Below, in pieces: positions 17,400 through 25,798 of a DNA stretch of 34,460 nt. Source of the stretch: an uncultured Clostridia bacterium. GTDB taxonomy: Bacteria > Bacillota > Clostridia > Christensenellales > CAG-314. Position 1 is the stretch's first letter, and each line of letters opens with the position of its first letter. Under the pieces are notes generated by a model that ran no database searches, was not told the DNA's origin, and saw nothing but the letters and a program-made list of their open reading frames with translations. The DNA is taken from assembly GCA_947053925.1 (NCBI GenBank), contig CAMRUG010000002.1, positions 1-34,460 on the forward strand, in the 5' to 3' direction. The translations under genes and the position numbers were made by a program.

Positions 17400-17908
17400 A
17401 ATTTTTTGTATTTTTGCAACAATTTATGTCGGTAGTGAGTAAAAAGTAAATGAGTGCTTGCGATTGCTTTCAATTAAACGAGTTACATTAAAAATGCTAA
17501 CGCTTGAAATCATATTTTTGATTATATGCTTCGTGTTATACAAAATATAAATTCTAATAAAAAATCACATTGCGACCGTTAAAGGTGAACGGTAGTAAAA
17601 AGCAATTCTCAGGTTGTTTTATCAGGCATTTTAGACGTCAAATTACAACAGGTTATTAGTACTTGTTCCGATTGTTTTACGGTATAGATATAATAATTTT
17701 TTTATCTAAGCAAATTCAGCAACCGTATATCGTCGTACAATAAAGCGTTATGCTGGAAGTTTCTAACAGTACAACGTTCTTAACAGACAACATACTTATG
17801 CGGTATTGAATTTTTGTGCTAAAAATTTGTCGGTTGTCTGTGGTAGACTTTAATACTAAGCATATAATATATAAAAACTCGATTTAGCGTTAAAAAGTAT
17901 TGGCAAAT
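17400..17908. other. Intergenic region without a recognised gene
   Basis: About 500 bp of AT-rich DNA between the divergent groESL and DUF2188 promoters. It contains small inverted repeats, ACCGTT with AACGGT (about 17576-17594) and ACAGACAAC (17783-17791) with GTTGTCTGT (17833-17841). No coding frame or known RNA family was recognised. Confidence 0.45.
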
Positions 17909-17910
17909 AA

Positions 17911-17939
17911 TTGAAAATTTTGTAAAAAAGTGTTAAACT
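17911..17939 (+). promoter_or_regulatory. Possible sigma-A promoter of the DUF2188 gene
   Basis: TTGAAA (17911-17916) and TAAACT (17934-17939) are 17 bases apart, and the ATG is about 40 bases downstream of the -10 box. Confidence 0.45.
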
Positions 17940-17979
17940 AATAAGGTATTGTATTATTTCTTTAAATGGAGTGTATATT

Positions 17980-18933
17980 ATGCCTTGGGATAAGCAACTG
18001 TTTACTATTTTCAATTTTGACGTTTTGCTATGGCACGTAGTAGTCGCGGCGGCGGTTTTGTTGGTGCTGATAGTGTTTATTTCTGTTTGCGCGGCGTTAT
18101 CGCACGCTAAAAAGAAAGTTAAACGTTTAGAACAGCAACAGCAAGCACTGGAAAGTCAATCTTCTACGGTAACAACCCAAACCGCACAGGAAGAACAAAA
18201 TGACGGTGTCGTAAAAGAGCAAGCGGTACAGGAACCCGTTGCGGAAGAACAACCAAACGTACAGGAAGCGGAACAGACCGTAACCGAAACTGCAAAAGAC
18301 GAGAAGAATGAAGAAGTTGATGAAAAGGATAACGCAGTTATGACAGAAAAGACCGAATCAAAACCCGTCGCAAAAAAATCGGAAACGACTTCCGTTGCAG
18401 ATAAGACAGCAAGCAAGAACACAAATAAAGAGGCTTCTGCACCTAAAACAACAGCAAAGTCAGTTAAAACGGAGCAAAAGGAAAAGGTTACCGAAAAAAA
18501 ACCTGTAAAGGAAAGTGTTGCGGAAGAGAAAAAATCTTCTGCCAAAACCGCTTCTAAGGAAACAAAAACGGCGGAAACCGGTAAAAAGGCGGAAAAGTCC
18601 GAAGAAAAAAAGACAACGGCAAAGACGGCGGCGCCTAAGGCTCAAAAAGTCGAATCGGCGCATACCGTTAAAGAAACCGTTAAAGAAACCTCAAGCACGT
18701 CAGCCGAATCTGCGGAAGAAAATGAATCTAAGGAACGCACAGGTCCAAAGGTATATCACGTTTCCTTGCGCGAAGACGGAAAGTGGCAGGTAAAATTGAG
18801 TAAAGGCGACAAGGCAATCAGACTGTTCGACAAGCAGTCGGAAGCCATTGCATACGCCAACGAATTGGCTGTTCACAACGGCCGCGTGGTTATTCACCGT
18901 ATGGACGGCAAAATCCGCAAAAAAAGATATTAA
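17980..18933 (+). CDS. Membrane-tethered DUF2188-domain protein with a charged linker
   Basis: A single TM helix (about residues 15-40) is followed by a basic and coiled stretch (42-60). A long low-complexity linker rich in Lys, Glu, Ala, Thr and Val (about 60-250) comes next. The last 65 residues form a DUF2188-type domain: YHVSLREDGKWQVKLSKGDK, then a helix with EAIAYANELA and VVIHRMDGKIRKKRY. The function of DUF2188 is not established; the domain is small and strand-rich, and is often found alone. The linker suggests the domain is held away from the membrane, probably on the cytoplasmic side. I chose the ATG at 17980 with TGGAG 8 bases upstream, rather than the GTG at 17971. Confidence 0.75.
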   Translation: MPWDKQLFTIFNFDVLLWHVVVAAAVLLVLIVFISVCAALSHAKKKVKRLEQQQQALESQSSTVTTQTAQEEQNDGVVKEQAVQEPVAEEQPNVQEAEQTVTETAKDEKNEEVDEKDNAVMTEKTESKPVAKKSETTSVADKTASKNTNKEASAPKTTAKSVKTEQKEKVTEKKPVKESVAEEKKSSAKTASKETKTAETGKKAEKSEEKKTTAKTAAPKAQKVESAHTVKETVKETSSTSAESAEENESKERTGPKVYHVSLREDGKWQVKLSKGDKAIRLFDKQSEAIAYANELAVHNGRVVIHRMDGKIRKKRY

Positions 18934-19032
18934 AATCAGTTTGATAAATACGGTAGGCAATAAATGTGCGCAATACAATTCGCGCGCAAGGCGTTGCTTA
19001 CCGTTTTAAACTTTATAAAGGATTGCACAGTT

Positions 19033-19485
19033 ATGAATAAATGGGATAAAAGATTTATGGAATTGACCGAGCAAGTTGCAACTTGGTCAAGTTGTTTTAA
19101 GGAAAACAGACAGGTAGGCGCGGTAATAGTCAAAAACAAACGCATATTGACTACGGGTTACAACGGCGCGCCGCAAGGGGTTAAAAGTTGTAAAGATAAG
19201 GGCGAATGTCTGCGTACAAAACTGGGCATAGAAAGCGGCACTCGGCACGAACTCTGTTATGCCGTTCACGCAGAGCAAAACGCCATTATACAAGCCGCCC
19301 GTTTGGGAATAGTATTAGACGGCGCAACGCTGTATTGCACTCATCAGCCTTGCGTAATTTGCGCCAAAATGATAATTAACGCAGGGATAACTCGGATAGT
19401 GTACAAACAGGGTTATCCCGACGAGTTTTCTATGGAATTGCTTAAAGAAGCAGGCGTTCAAGTGGACGTTTACGACAGTTTGTAA
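19033..19485 (+). CDS. dCMP/cytidine deaminase family protein (ComEB-like)
   Basis: This enzyme likely deaminates dCMP to dUMP for thymidylate synthesis in the cytoplasm. The 150-residue protein has the zinc-binding signature HAE at 79-81 and PCVIC at 106-110. It also has NGAPQG (44-49) and the cysteine-bearing insert [10 protein letters not shown] (51-60) typical of dCMP deaminases. The ATG at 19033 has AAAGGA about 11 bases upstream; an earlier in-frame ATG at 18964 would add 23 residues unlike the family's N-terminus. The four-TM gene follows after 29 bases. Confidence 0.9.
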   Translation: MNKWDKRFMELTEQVATWSSCFKENRQVGAVIVKNKRILTTGYNGAPQGVKSCKDKGECLRTKLGIESGTRHELCYAVHAEQNAIIQAARLGIVLDGATLYCTHQPCVICAKMIINAGITRIVYKQGYPDEFSMELLKEAGVQVDVYDSL

Positions 19486-19514
19486 AATAAAGGTAATACG
19501 CAGGAGGAAAAATT

Positions 19515-20015
19515 ATGATTGACGGTAAACACCAAAAAACGTTTTGGATAGTAGTTCTCGGAGTATGTTCCGTATCTCTTGTCGCTGCGTTGATTGCGGC
19601 ATTTGCATCATCGTTAAATATGATGATAAATTTTAAAAAAATATTTATAAGCGGTCTGGGAGCGGTCTATTCAAAGAGCCAAACTCTTTTGTCGGGCGGT
19701 CTCGTTATGGGATTAGTTGTTATCGGTGCGCTGTTTATTGTTTTGTGTATCGTTTTAAAGGGAAAAATCAAGACGTGCTCGCTTGTAATGAGTATTATAA
19801 CCGCCGTTTATTCGGTAGCCGCGGTAATCTCATACGTTGTTATTTATATACCCAAAAACGGTTATTTATATAATTACGATTATTCCGTTTTTGAGACGGT
19901 GTTGTCCGCTGTTTTGAGTATAACCGTTCCCGTAATTCTGTCTACGGTATCTTTGTTTGTGCTTTCTAAACTAAACGCCAAAGAGCGTGAACCTGACGTA
20001 CAAGCGGAAGTTTAG
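19515..20015 (+). CDS. Four-transmembrane protein of unknown function
   Basis: I do not recognise a family. The 166-residue protein has four hydrophobic helices at about 11-31, 58-82, 86-110 and 126-150, with a charged C-terminal tail. AGGAGGAAAAATT gives a strong ribosome binding site. It probably shares a transcript with the deaminase gene, 29 bases upstream; the terminator at about 20193-20242 would end that transcript. Confidence 0.65.
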   Translation: MIDGKHQKTFWIVVLGVCSVSLVAALIAAFASSLNMMINFKKIFISGLGAVYSKSQTLLSGGLVMGLVVIGALFIVLCIVLKGKIKTCSLVMSIITAVYSVAAVISYVVIYIPKNGYLYNYDYSVFETVLSAVLSITVPVILSTVSLFVLSKLNAKEREPDVQAEV

Positions 20016-20028
20016 TATTATTTAAAAT

Positions 20029-20130
20029 AAAAATGTGTCTTCGCATAATAGCGGCTCGACAATTTTTGTTGCGTAAGGACGACAAGAAAAATGTGTCTTC
20101 GTTTACCTACGGCTCAAAGAAACGGCTCAA
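20029..20130 (-). repeat. Dispersed palindromic repeat, two adjoining inverted copies
   Basis: Read on the minus strand, 20057-20091 is half A of the copy at the window's left edge with one mismatch in about 35 bases. Half B follows in a diverged form. The 15-mer AAAAATGTGTCTTCG occurs twice, at 20029-20043 and 20087-20101, each followed by a sequence containing CGGCTC. Two partial elements therefore lie side by side. Confidence 0.65.
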
Positions 20131-20192
20131 TAAAATGCCGAACGGTTGCCCGTTTGACATCTTAATATGACTTTAGTTTTTGTTATATATTT

Positions 20193-20242
20193 AACGCGCA
20201 AAGCAGTAAAAAATGCAGACTTTGCGCGTTATTTTTATTTTA
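20193..20242 (+). terminator. Intrinsic terminator
   Basis: AACGCGCAAAG (20193-20203) pairs perfectly with CTTTGCGCGTT (20220-20230), followed by ATTTTTATTTT on the plus strand. It should end the deaminase/four-TM transcript, and it lies just past the stop codon of the convergent dehydrogenase gene. Confidence 0.8.
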
Positions 20243-21127
20243 GATTAGGTTTCTCACTGCAATGTATTTCATCGGAATATCGAATACGTCTAACGCGCCT
20301 TTGTATCCGTCGAGTTTAAGCCGCGGTATCGCGTTGGCGTATCTGAGCATTATGCTCGCCGTAAAGTCGGCGTTAGATTGCATCTTCACTTGTGTCTCCG
20401 ATTCAAAACCGTTTCCCAAACTTACAGTCCGTCCGGAGTGAGACGTTCTCTTTTTCAATTCGCGCACTTCTTTAGAAGAAACGAAATTAACCTCTGTTTC
20501 GTATTCTTCAAAGTAGTCGGGCATAGTTTTAATCGTATGCTCGATATTTTTTTTGTCTGATTCTACCGCGGCGACATAACATACTCTTTTGTGAAGTTTT
20601 CGTCCGTCTGTTTCTCCGTTTTTAATAAGCGTGCCGTAATCGGGTTTCGGTTCGGTAAACTGTACGGCGTCTATTACCCCGTCAATAGTGCGTATTGCGT
20701 TAGAGTGCCCCTGCGATATTCCGCTTCCCCATACGGTAACGGTTTTTGCGTTGTCAAAGCAGAATAAACCGCGCGCAATACTCAGCAGTCCGGGGTCCCA
20801 ACCCGTCGATATGACGGAAATTTTGTCGGGCTTTGTTCTTTGCAGTTCCGCTTTGTAACCGTCTATTTTCGCGTGCGTGTCAAAGGTGTCTACCGTATCG
20901 AAGTTGACAAATTTGTCTGAGTACTTTTCAATGTCGGAGTAACTCCCCAAGGCCAAAAGCAGCACGTCAATATCGGGATATTTTTCGATATCTTCAATAG
21001 GGAGGTATTTGGGGTTATCGAGCGTTCTGCGAGAAAATATTGCAACAAGTTCGTCTTTTTTGTTTTTATAAATCTGCTGTTCAAGGCATTTGCCCAAGTT
21101 TCCGTATCCTGCAATCGCTAATTTCAT
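20240..21127 (-). CDS. ddh: meso-Diaminopimelate dehydrogenase
   Basis: This NADP-dependent cytosolic enzyme makes meso-2,6-diaminopimelate in one step from tetrahydrodipicolinate, feeding peptidoglycan and lysine synthesis. The 295-residue protein has an N-terminal nucleotide-binding GYGNLGK (7-13) and FSRR at 31-34 for NADP preference. The typical STGWDPGLLS segment is at about 107-116, followed by WGSGISQGHSNAIR and HSGRT motifs. I chose the ATG at 21127 because AGAGGAAA lies upstream; an upstream ATG at 21172 would add 15 residues before the Rossmann strand. It stands alone on the minus strand, and none of dapA, dapB or lysA is in the window. Confidence 0.93.
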   Translation of the reverse strand: MKLAIAGYGNLGKCLEQQIYKNKKDELVAIFSRRTLDNPKYLPIEDIEKYPDIDVLLLALGSYSDIEKYSDKFVNFDTVDTFDTHAKIDGYKAELQRTKPDKISVISTGWDPGLLSIARGLFCFDNAKTVTVWGSGISQGHSNAIRTIDGVIDAVQFTEPKPDYGTLIKNGETDGRKLHKRVCYVAAVESDKKNIEHTIKTMPDYFEEYETEVNFVSSKEVRELKKRTSHSGRTVSLGNGFESETQVKMQSNADFTASIMLRYANAIPRLKLDGYKGALDVFDIPMKYIAVRNLI

Positions 21128-21341
21128 ATATTTGTTTTCCTCTACTAAAATTTTATGCCTTTTAATATGCAAATTTGTCTTTTGTGCAAAAAAATGTCAT
21201 AAAAAGTGCGCCATTCACTTTATTTTTTTGTAAAAGTATTGTATTATATATATGTAGAAAATGTTTCACAGTGTTTAACAAACCTGCGCGACATATTTTT
21301 TTGACTGAATTATCCATTACTTAACTAAAAGGACGGGTGCA

Positions 21342-22202
21342 ATGGTGGAATTTTGGGAATATATTAAACAATTTTTTACAAACACCGACGCGGTTACAAT
21401 AGTTTCGCGTGTGGCAATAGTCGTTATGACTATGCTCATCTTTTATGTGCTGTTTTACTATGCTAAAAAAAGCAATATGCAAACTCTCATTTATTTGGCT
21501 ATGCTCTCAATGGTCGTCCTGTTTGCATTGGGATTTGCTTTGGATAAATCGGTTTTAAAGTATTTTGTTTATTTTGTTCCCGCGCTGATTTGCGCCGTAG
21601 GTCTGGTACTGTTCACGCAGGAATTCCACAGAGATTTGTTCCGAATGTCGCTTAAACGCCGCGAGGATAAGGACTCTGACGACGGCGATTACGGCAGAGA
21701 AGAACTTAACGACTCTGTCGGCGAAATTGTAAAAGCGTGCTTGCGTCTTTCTAAAACGGATACGGGCGCACTTATCATTGTTTGCGACGATTTGTCGGAT
21801 ACAATTCTTGACAGCGGTACTAAGGTAAATGCCGAAATTTCCGCCGAATTGCTCGAAACTCTGTTCTTTCCCAAAACTCCGCTTCACGACGGCGCGGTAG
21901 TTATAACGGATAACAAAGTGGTGTCGGCAGGTTGCTATCTTCCGCTGACGCAGGCAAACAATTTGCCTAGAGAATTCGGTACGCGCCACCGTGCGGCAAT
22001 AGGCGTATCAGAAGCCTTTCCCAGTTTGACGGCGGTTGTCGTAAGCGAAGAAACGGGTATTATTTCCGCCGTTCGCGACGGCAAGATTAAACGTTATCTT
22101 GATGCGGATCAACTCAAAGCCATTTTGGAATGTGCAATGGGTCTTTCGGATAAAGGCGCAGAAATAAGTATTTGGGGGTTAATCGAAGATGAAGAAGACT
22201 AA
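21342..22202 (+). CDS. cdaA: Diadenylate cyclase CdaA (c-di-AMP synthase)
   Basis: CdaA makes cyclic di-AMP from two ATP at the membrane, a second messenger controlling potassium and osmotic balance in Gram-positive bacteria. Three TM helices (about 20-40, 47-66 and 72-92) precede a linker and the DAC domain. The catalytic DGA is at 183-185 within PLHDGAVVI and the RHR motif at 215-217 within GTRHRAAIG; both are intact. The 286-residue length is usual. The gene normally lies upstream of cdaR and glmM, but here the next frame encodes only a 45-residue membrane protein overlapping its 3' end. Confidence 0.96.
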   Translation: MVEFWEYIKQFFTNTDAVTIVSRVAIVVMTMLIFYVLFYYAKKSNMQTLIYLAMLSMVVLFALGFALDKSVLKYFVYFVPALICAVGLVLFTQEFHRDLFRMSLKRREDKDSDDGDYGREELNDSVGEIVKACLRLSKTDTGALIIVCDDLSDTILDSGTKVNAEISAELLETLFFPKTPLHDGAVVITDNKVVSAGCYLPLTQANNLPREFGTRHRAAIGVSEAFPSLTAVVVSEETGIISAVRDGKIKRYLDADQLKAILECAMGLSDKGAEISIWGLIEDEED

Positions 22203-22326
22203 TACAAACTCTAAACGTTCTTTCGGCTCTCGCCTAAAACACTTTTTTAAGCATTATTTTATATTGCTGGTGCTTGCCTGTGTTTGTGCGGTAATGCTGG
22301 TACTGCTTATTACTTATAGTTTGTAA
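22189..22326 (+). CDS. Small single-pass membrane protein overlapping cdaA
   Basis: This 45-residue product begins MKKTNTNSKRSFGSRLKHF and ends with a 20-residue hydrophobic helix (about 24-43: ILLVLACVCAVMLVLLITYS). The ATG lies 14 bases inside the cdaA reading frame in another frame, so translation is probably coupled to cdaA. A G-rich stretch (GGGGGTT) lies about 10 bases upstream. It occupies the place where cdaR, whose product has an N-terminal TM helix and YbbR repeats, normally stands, but no YbbR repeat follows. An intrinsic terminator comes right after it. It could be a CdaA regulator, a remnant of CdaR, or an unrelated small protein. Confidence 0.6.
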   Translation: MKKTNTNSKRSFGSRLKHFFKHYFILLVLACVCAVMLVLLITYSL

Positions 22327-22337
22327 TATTTTACTTT

Positions 22338-22378
22338 TGCGCTCTTTCCGTTTATTCGGTCGGGGCGTTTTTTTTATG
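22338..22378 (+). terminator. Intrinsic terminator after the cdaA operon
   Basis: GCGCTCTTTCCG and CGGTCGGGGCG pair, partly through G-U, around a TTTATT loop, followed by eight T's. Confidence 0.75.
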
Positions 22379-22526
22379 TTCGGCGTTTATTAGTCTTTAT
22401 TTTAACAGCGTAGAAAAACGGTGCATTAAGTTTATAGTATCGGGTAACCAAAAATCGAATTTAAAGAATTTTCAAATTATAATGCTTAACGGTTATATAC
22501 AAGTAAAATTTGTAAATAATCTTACT

Positions 22527-23222
22527 ATGAACGAATTGGTAAAAGTATTATTATTCTCGGCGCTGTCGTACGCTACGTTATTTGTAATCTCAAAAATTTT
22601 AGGCAAAAAGCAAATTGCCGAACTCGACTTCATCGACTACGTTACAGGCATATCCATAGGCTCTATCGCCGCGGAAATGGCAACGGAAACCGACACGCCT
22701 TTTTACTATTATTTGATAGCAATGGGCATATTTTTTCTTTTAGATTTAATTGTTACTCTGCTCGGCAGAACGACAAACGGCTTCAAACGCTTTCTGCGCG
22801 GCGTTCCCATTATCCTTATCAATCAGGGGGAAGTGGATTTTAAGGCTCTCAAAAAGAGTAAAATCGACTTCTACGACCTTATAGGTTTGGCGCGCGAAAA
22901 GGGCTATTTCGATATTACCGAAATAGAGTACGCCATACTTGAAACAAACGGCGAATTGAGCATTTTGGCGGCAGATAATTCCCGACAGGTCAAAAGGCAA
23001 GACTTTCCTACCATACCCGAGGAGGAAGTCAGCCTTACGACTTATTTGATTGTGGACGGGCAAATCAGCTCTTTTGCTCTCAGTCAGATTAACAAAGACA
23101 AAAAGTGGCTCAAACAAAAACTGCAGGAAAATGATGCAGAACTCAACAAAATAATGTTCGCTACCTATGACGACAATACGCAGGAATTAACCGTCGTCAA
23201 CAAAAAAGCCGTATCAGGCTAA
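22527..23222 (+). CDS. DUF421-family membrane protein (YetF/YrbG-like)
   Basis: The protein has three N-terminal TM helices and a soluble C-terminal region typical of the YetF family of Firmicutes, which affects cell surface or spore-related phenotypes by an unknown mechanism. Recognisable segments are GKKQIAELDFIDYVTGISIGSIAAEMA after the first helix, GVPIILINQGEV and the central FYDLIGLAREKGYFDITEIEYAILETNG. The family commonly starts just before the first TM helix, which favours the ATG at 22527; an ATG at 22482 would add 15 residues. Neither has a clear ribosome binding site. A terminator follows the stop codon. Confidence 0.85.
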   Translation: MNELVKVLLFSALSYATLFVISKILGKKQIAELDFIDYVTGISIGSIAAEMATETDTPFYYYLIAMGIFFLLDLIVTLLGRTTNGFKRFLRGVPIILINQGEVDFKALKKSKIDFYDLIGLAREKGYFDITEIEYAILETNGELSILAADNSRQVKRQDFPTIPEEEVSLTTYLIVDGQISSFALSQINKDKKWLKQKLQENDAELNKIMFATYDDNTQELTVVNKKAVSG

Positions 23223-23230
23223 CAAAACTA

Positions 23231-23265
23231 AGATGCCCGCAGGCAAACGCTTGCAGGCATTTTTC
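23231..23265 (+). terminator. Intrinsic terminator after the DUF421 gene
   Basis: GATGCCCGCAGG and CTTGCAGGCAT form an imperfect GC-rich stem with a short loop, followed by TTTTTCTT. Confidence 0.7.
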
Positions 23266-23296
23266 TTGTCGGCTTTTGCGATAAAAATTGTTGAGC
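23265..23296 (+). repeat. Dispersed palindromic repeat, half A only
   Basis: CTTGTCGGCTTTTGCGATAA and the following AAATTGTTGAGC match half A of the repeat family. Half B is missing, and 5 bases later the inverted-repeat element at 23302-23586 begins, as though that element had inserted within the palindrome. Confidence 0.55.
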
Positions 23297-23301
23297 AGCA
23301 G

Positions 23302-23586
23302 TTAACCATAGCGTAGCCGGTCGAACCACGGTTGTTGCGGCAGATAAACTACGCATTGCGGTGTCATTGTCGCTCGCGCGTACATACAGTACGCTCTCGT
23401 TCCTATTCCTTGCACTGCTTGTCTCTATGCCGCAACAACTGCAAAGCACTTTTGAGCTAAGAGTTTTCGTTTCAAGACAAGAAAACGAGTAATGGCTGTA
23501 CTTGCGGTACAGTCGAGCGAAGTTGACGTAGTATTGAACGGAAAGAACAGCTAAAAAGCGGATTCGACTAGGTACGCTATGGTTAA
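23302..23586. mobile_element. MITE-like element with 24-bp terminal inverted repeats
   Basis: TTAACCATAGCGTAGCCGGT at 23302 extends through CGAA, and at 23563-23586 its reverse complement recurs with 21 of 24 matches. The element is about 285 bp with no plausible coding frame. Inside, GTTGTTGCGGCA (23331-23342) has an exact inverted partner TGCCGCAACAAC (23428-23439), and CTGTAC/GTACAG form a hairpin at 23497-23513. This layout fits a non-autonomous transposable element or a large structured repeat. No clear target-site duplication was found beyond the TTAA at each end. Confidence 0.6.
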
Positions 23587-24058
23587 GAGTCTATTATTTA
23601 AACGAAACAAAAACTTATATCAAAATATATTGGATAATTAAAAAAGTTTTAATAGTAAGACGCAGGCAAACGTCATAGTAAAATGACGAAAGGAAAATTA
23701 GTGCAAGTATAACAAAACTGTAAGCCGTAAGCAATCGCCGTTTAAAAATCGAGGCGGACAGTACCGTAGACAAAAAATGCAATGTTTTATACTCCGCCGT
23801 CAAAAGGCATTTGCACTGTCAGCACAAGTTATCGGCGCAGACGGCAGTTATATATTTAAAACGATTATGCAGTCGTTAATGTTTTAAATTAAAAAAGCGG
23901 TTTATTGCAATAAAGCGACAAAAAGGTCTAAAATTCGACAGTAATATATAAAATATATCAAGCCGTTTTGTGTTATACTGCTGTTACGCTAATTCGCGCA
24001 AAGCCGTAAGGCTTATTTTGTTCGACGGTAACGGTATTCAGGCTTGTTACAAAACAAC
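23587..24058. other. Intergenic region upstream of the PdaB-like gene
   Basis: About 470 bp of AT-rich sequence with no convincing coding frame. It presumably holds the promoter for the deacetylase gene; TATACT near 23974 could be a -10 box, but no good -35 lies at the right distance. Confidence 0.4.
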
Positions 24059-24073
24059 AAGGATGTGTTAATA

Positions 24074-24829
24074 TTGAAACAGACTATCGTAGCAATATCG
24101 ATAACGCTTGTTTCCGTTATGCTTGTATGCGGAATAGGCGGAATTTCTCAGGTTTTTGCAGAAAAAAGACAGGTGCCGATTTACAGCGTAGACCGTCAGG
24201 ACAACTACATAGCAATCAGTTTTGACGCCGCGTGGGGCGCAGACAAAACGCGCAGCATTATGGATGTATGCGACAAGTATAACGTCAAAGCCACGTTTTT
24301 TTTAGTCGGTTTTTGGATAGATAAGTATCCCGAAATGGTGGCGGAAATCCATTCGCGCGGTTTTGAAATAGGCACTCACAGCAGTACTCATCCGCAAATG
24401 AGTAAACTGTCGGAAGAAAAGTGCAAAGCCGAACTTGTAGACAGTTGCAAAAAAATCGTCGATATAACGGGCGAACCCGTCAAACTGTTCCGTCCGCCGT
24501 TCGGAGACTACAACAACCGCCTGCTTACAACGGCAGGCAACTTGGGACTTTATACAATTCAGTGGAGCGTTGACAGTTTGGATTGGAAAGGTCTCTCCGC
24601 GCGTGAAATTGCCGAGCGCGTCCAAAAAGCGCAGTCGGGAGACATAATCTTGTGCCACAACAACAGCGACCATATTGTAGAAGCATTGCCGTTGATTTTT
24701 GAAGCAATGAAACTCAAAAATTTGCAGTTTTGCACAATAGGCGATCTCATTTACAAAGATAATTACGAAATAGATTCTACAGGCAAACAGCATTTAAGTA
24801 ACAGTACGGGTAATATGAACGTTGCCTAA
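24074..24829 (+). CDS. PdaB-like polysaccharide deacetylase
   Basis: This NodB-homology enzyme is exported or membrane-anchored by an N-terminal hydrophobic helix (about residues 4-28) and likely removes acetyl groups from cell-wall glycans. Motif 1 is SFDAAWG (49-55), with the DA in place of DD seen in the PdaB subgroup. Zinc histidines are H102 and H106 in THSSTH, motif 3 is RPPFG (140-144), and motif 5 is ILCHN near 192-196. PdaB of Bacillus acts in spore cortex maintenance, so a sporulation role is possible but not shown. I chose the TTG at 24074 because AAGGATG precedes it by 8 bases; an earlier ATG at 24044 has no ribosome binding site. Confidence 0.87.
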   Translation: MKQTIVAISITLVSVMLVCGIGGISQVFAEKRQVPIYSVDRQDNYIAISFDAAWGADKTRSIMDVCDKYNVKATFFLVGFWIDKYPEMVAEIHSRGFEIGTHSSTHPQMSKLSEEKCKAELVDSCKKIVDITGEPVKLFRPPFGDYNNRLLTTAGNLGLYTIQWSVDSLDWKGLSAREIAERVQKAQSGDIILCHNNSDHIVEALPLIFEAMKLKNLQFCTIGDLIYKDNYEIDSTGKQHLSNSTGNMNVA

Positions 24830-25048
24830 CTTGCATATTGTATTTCAGTTACGGTCAAATTTACTTACCTGCTTAAATACCTCAGTACAAAAATACTGAG
24901 TTACGTTTGCTTTAAATCTAACAAATAAACGGGTAAAAATTTTAACGGTACACAAGGCGCTTTGTTTTGTAACACTGCGTCGGACACTCAAAAATACGCT
25001 AATAATTCGGCAGTACTGCCGAAAAAATACAGAAGGGAGATAAATTTT

Positions 25049-25690
25049 ATGAACACTAATTTCAGCAACAACGTTGTTACGTTATCGGGAATGGTAGTAG
25101 GAGAACCTGCATTTTCGCACGAAGTATTCGGCGAAAAATTTTACGAAGTAACGCTTTCGGTTAAACGTCTTTCGGGTATGGACGATTTGTTACCTATTTC
25201 CGTTTCGGAACATTTGTTGGGAGACCGCTTTACGGACGGTGCATATCTTACGATAAAGGGACAATTCCGCAGTTATAACAAAACCGTGGGCGAACGCAGT
25301 AAACTTATGCTTACGGTATTTGTACGCGACGTATTCGATTACGACGAAACGGCAAACCCCAACACTATGGAATTGTCCGGTTATATTTGCAAACCGCCCG
25401 TTTACCGTACAACGCCTTTTAACCGCGAGATTTGCGATTTACTCATTGCCGTAAACCGTCAGTATAACAAGAGCGACTATATCCCTTGCATAGTTTGGGG
25501 ACGTAACGCGCGTTTTGCCAGCAATCTGGCAGTCGGCGAACACGTCAACATCGTAGGGCGCGCGCAGTCGCGAAATTACCAAAAGAAACTTCCCGACGAA
25601 ACGGTTGTTACCCGTACGGCTTACGAAGTATCCGTAAGCAAAATATCCGTAGTGGCGGATGACAATACGCTTGCTGTAAAAGAACTGTAA
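25049..25690 (+). CDS. Single-stranded DNA-binding protein-like, two OB folds
   Basis: The 213-residue protein has two related OB-fold units. The first (about 8-100) begins NVVTLSGMVVGEPAFSHEVFGEKFYEVTLSV; the second (about 108-205) begins MELSGYICKPPVYRTTPF and contains DYIPCIVWGRNARFASNLAVGEHVNIVGRAQSR, which resembles the C-terminal half of bacterial SSB. There is no acidic SSB tail. A strong GAAGGGAGA ribosome binding site sets the ATG at 25049. It may be an accessory SSB acting in repair or in specific DNA transactions. A terminator follows 20 bases after the stop. Confidence 0.75.
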   Translation: MNTNFSNNVVTLSGMVVGEPAFSHEVFGEKFYEVTLSVKRLSGMDDLLPISVSEHLLGDRFTDGAYLTIKGQFRSYNKTVGERSKLMLTVFVRDVFDYDETANPNTMELSGYICKPPVYRTTPFNREICDLLIAVNRQYNKSDYIPCIVWGRNARFASNLAVGEHVNIVGRAQSRNYQKKLPDETVVTRTAYEVSVSKISVVADDNTLAVKEL

Positions 25691-25710
25691 AAAATAAATT
25701 CAGTAAATAT

Positions 25711-25744
25711 AAAACCGCCGTAACAAATAGTTTACGGCGGTTTT
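25711..25744 (+). terminator. Intrinsic terminator after the SSB-like gene
   Basis: AAAACCGCCGTAA pairs with TTTACGGCGGTTTT around a short loop, with A and T runs on both sides. Confidence 0.85.
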
Positions 25745-25798
25745 GCATTGTCGTCCTTTTTAATAGAAATTATTTAAATGCTGTAAATTAAATTTTTA

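Noticed and set aside
18156..18545. 129-codon minus-strand frame
   Set aside because: Antisense to the Lys/Glu-rich linker of the DUF2188 protein, which gives a Ser/Phe-rich artificial frame.
24881..24900. CTCAGTA/TACTGAG hairpin after the deacetylase gene as a terminator
   Set aside because: The stem is only seven bases and AT-rich, with no T run directly after it.
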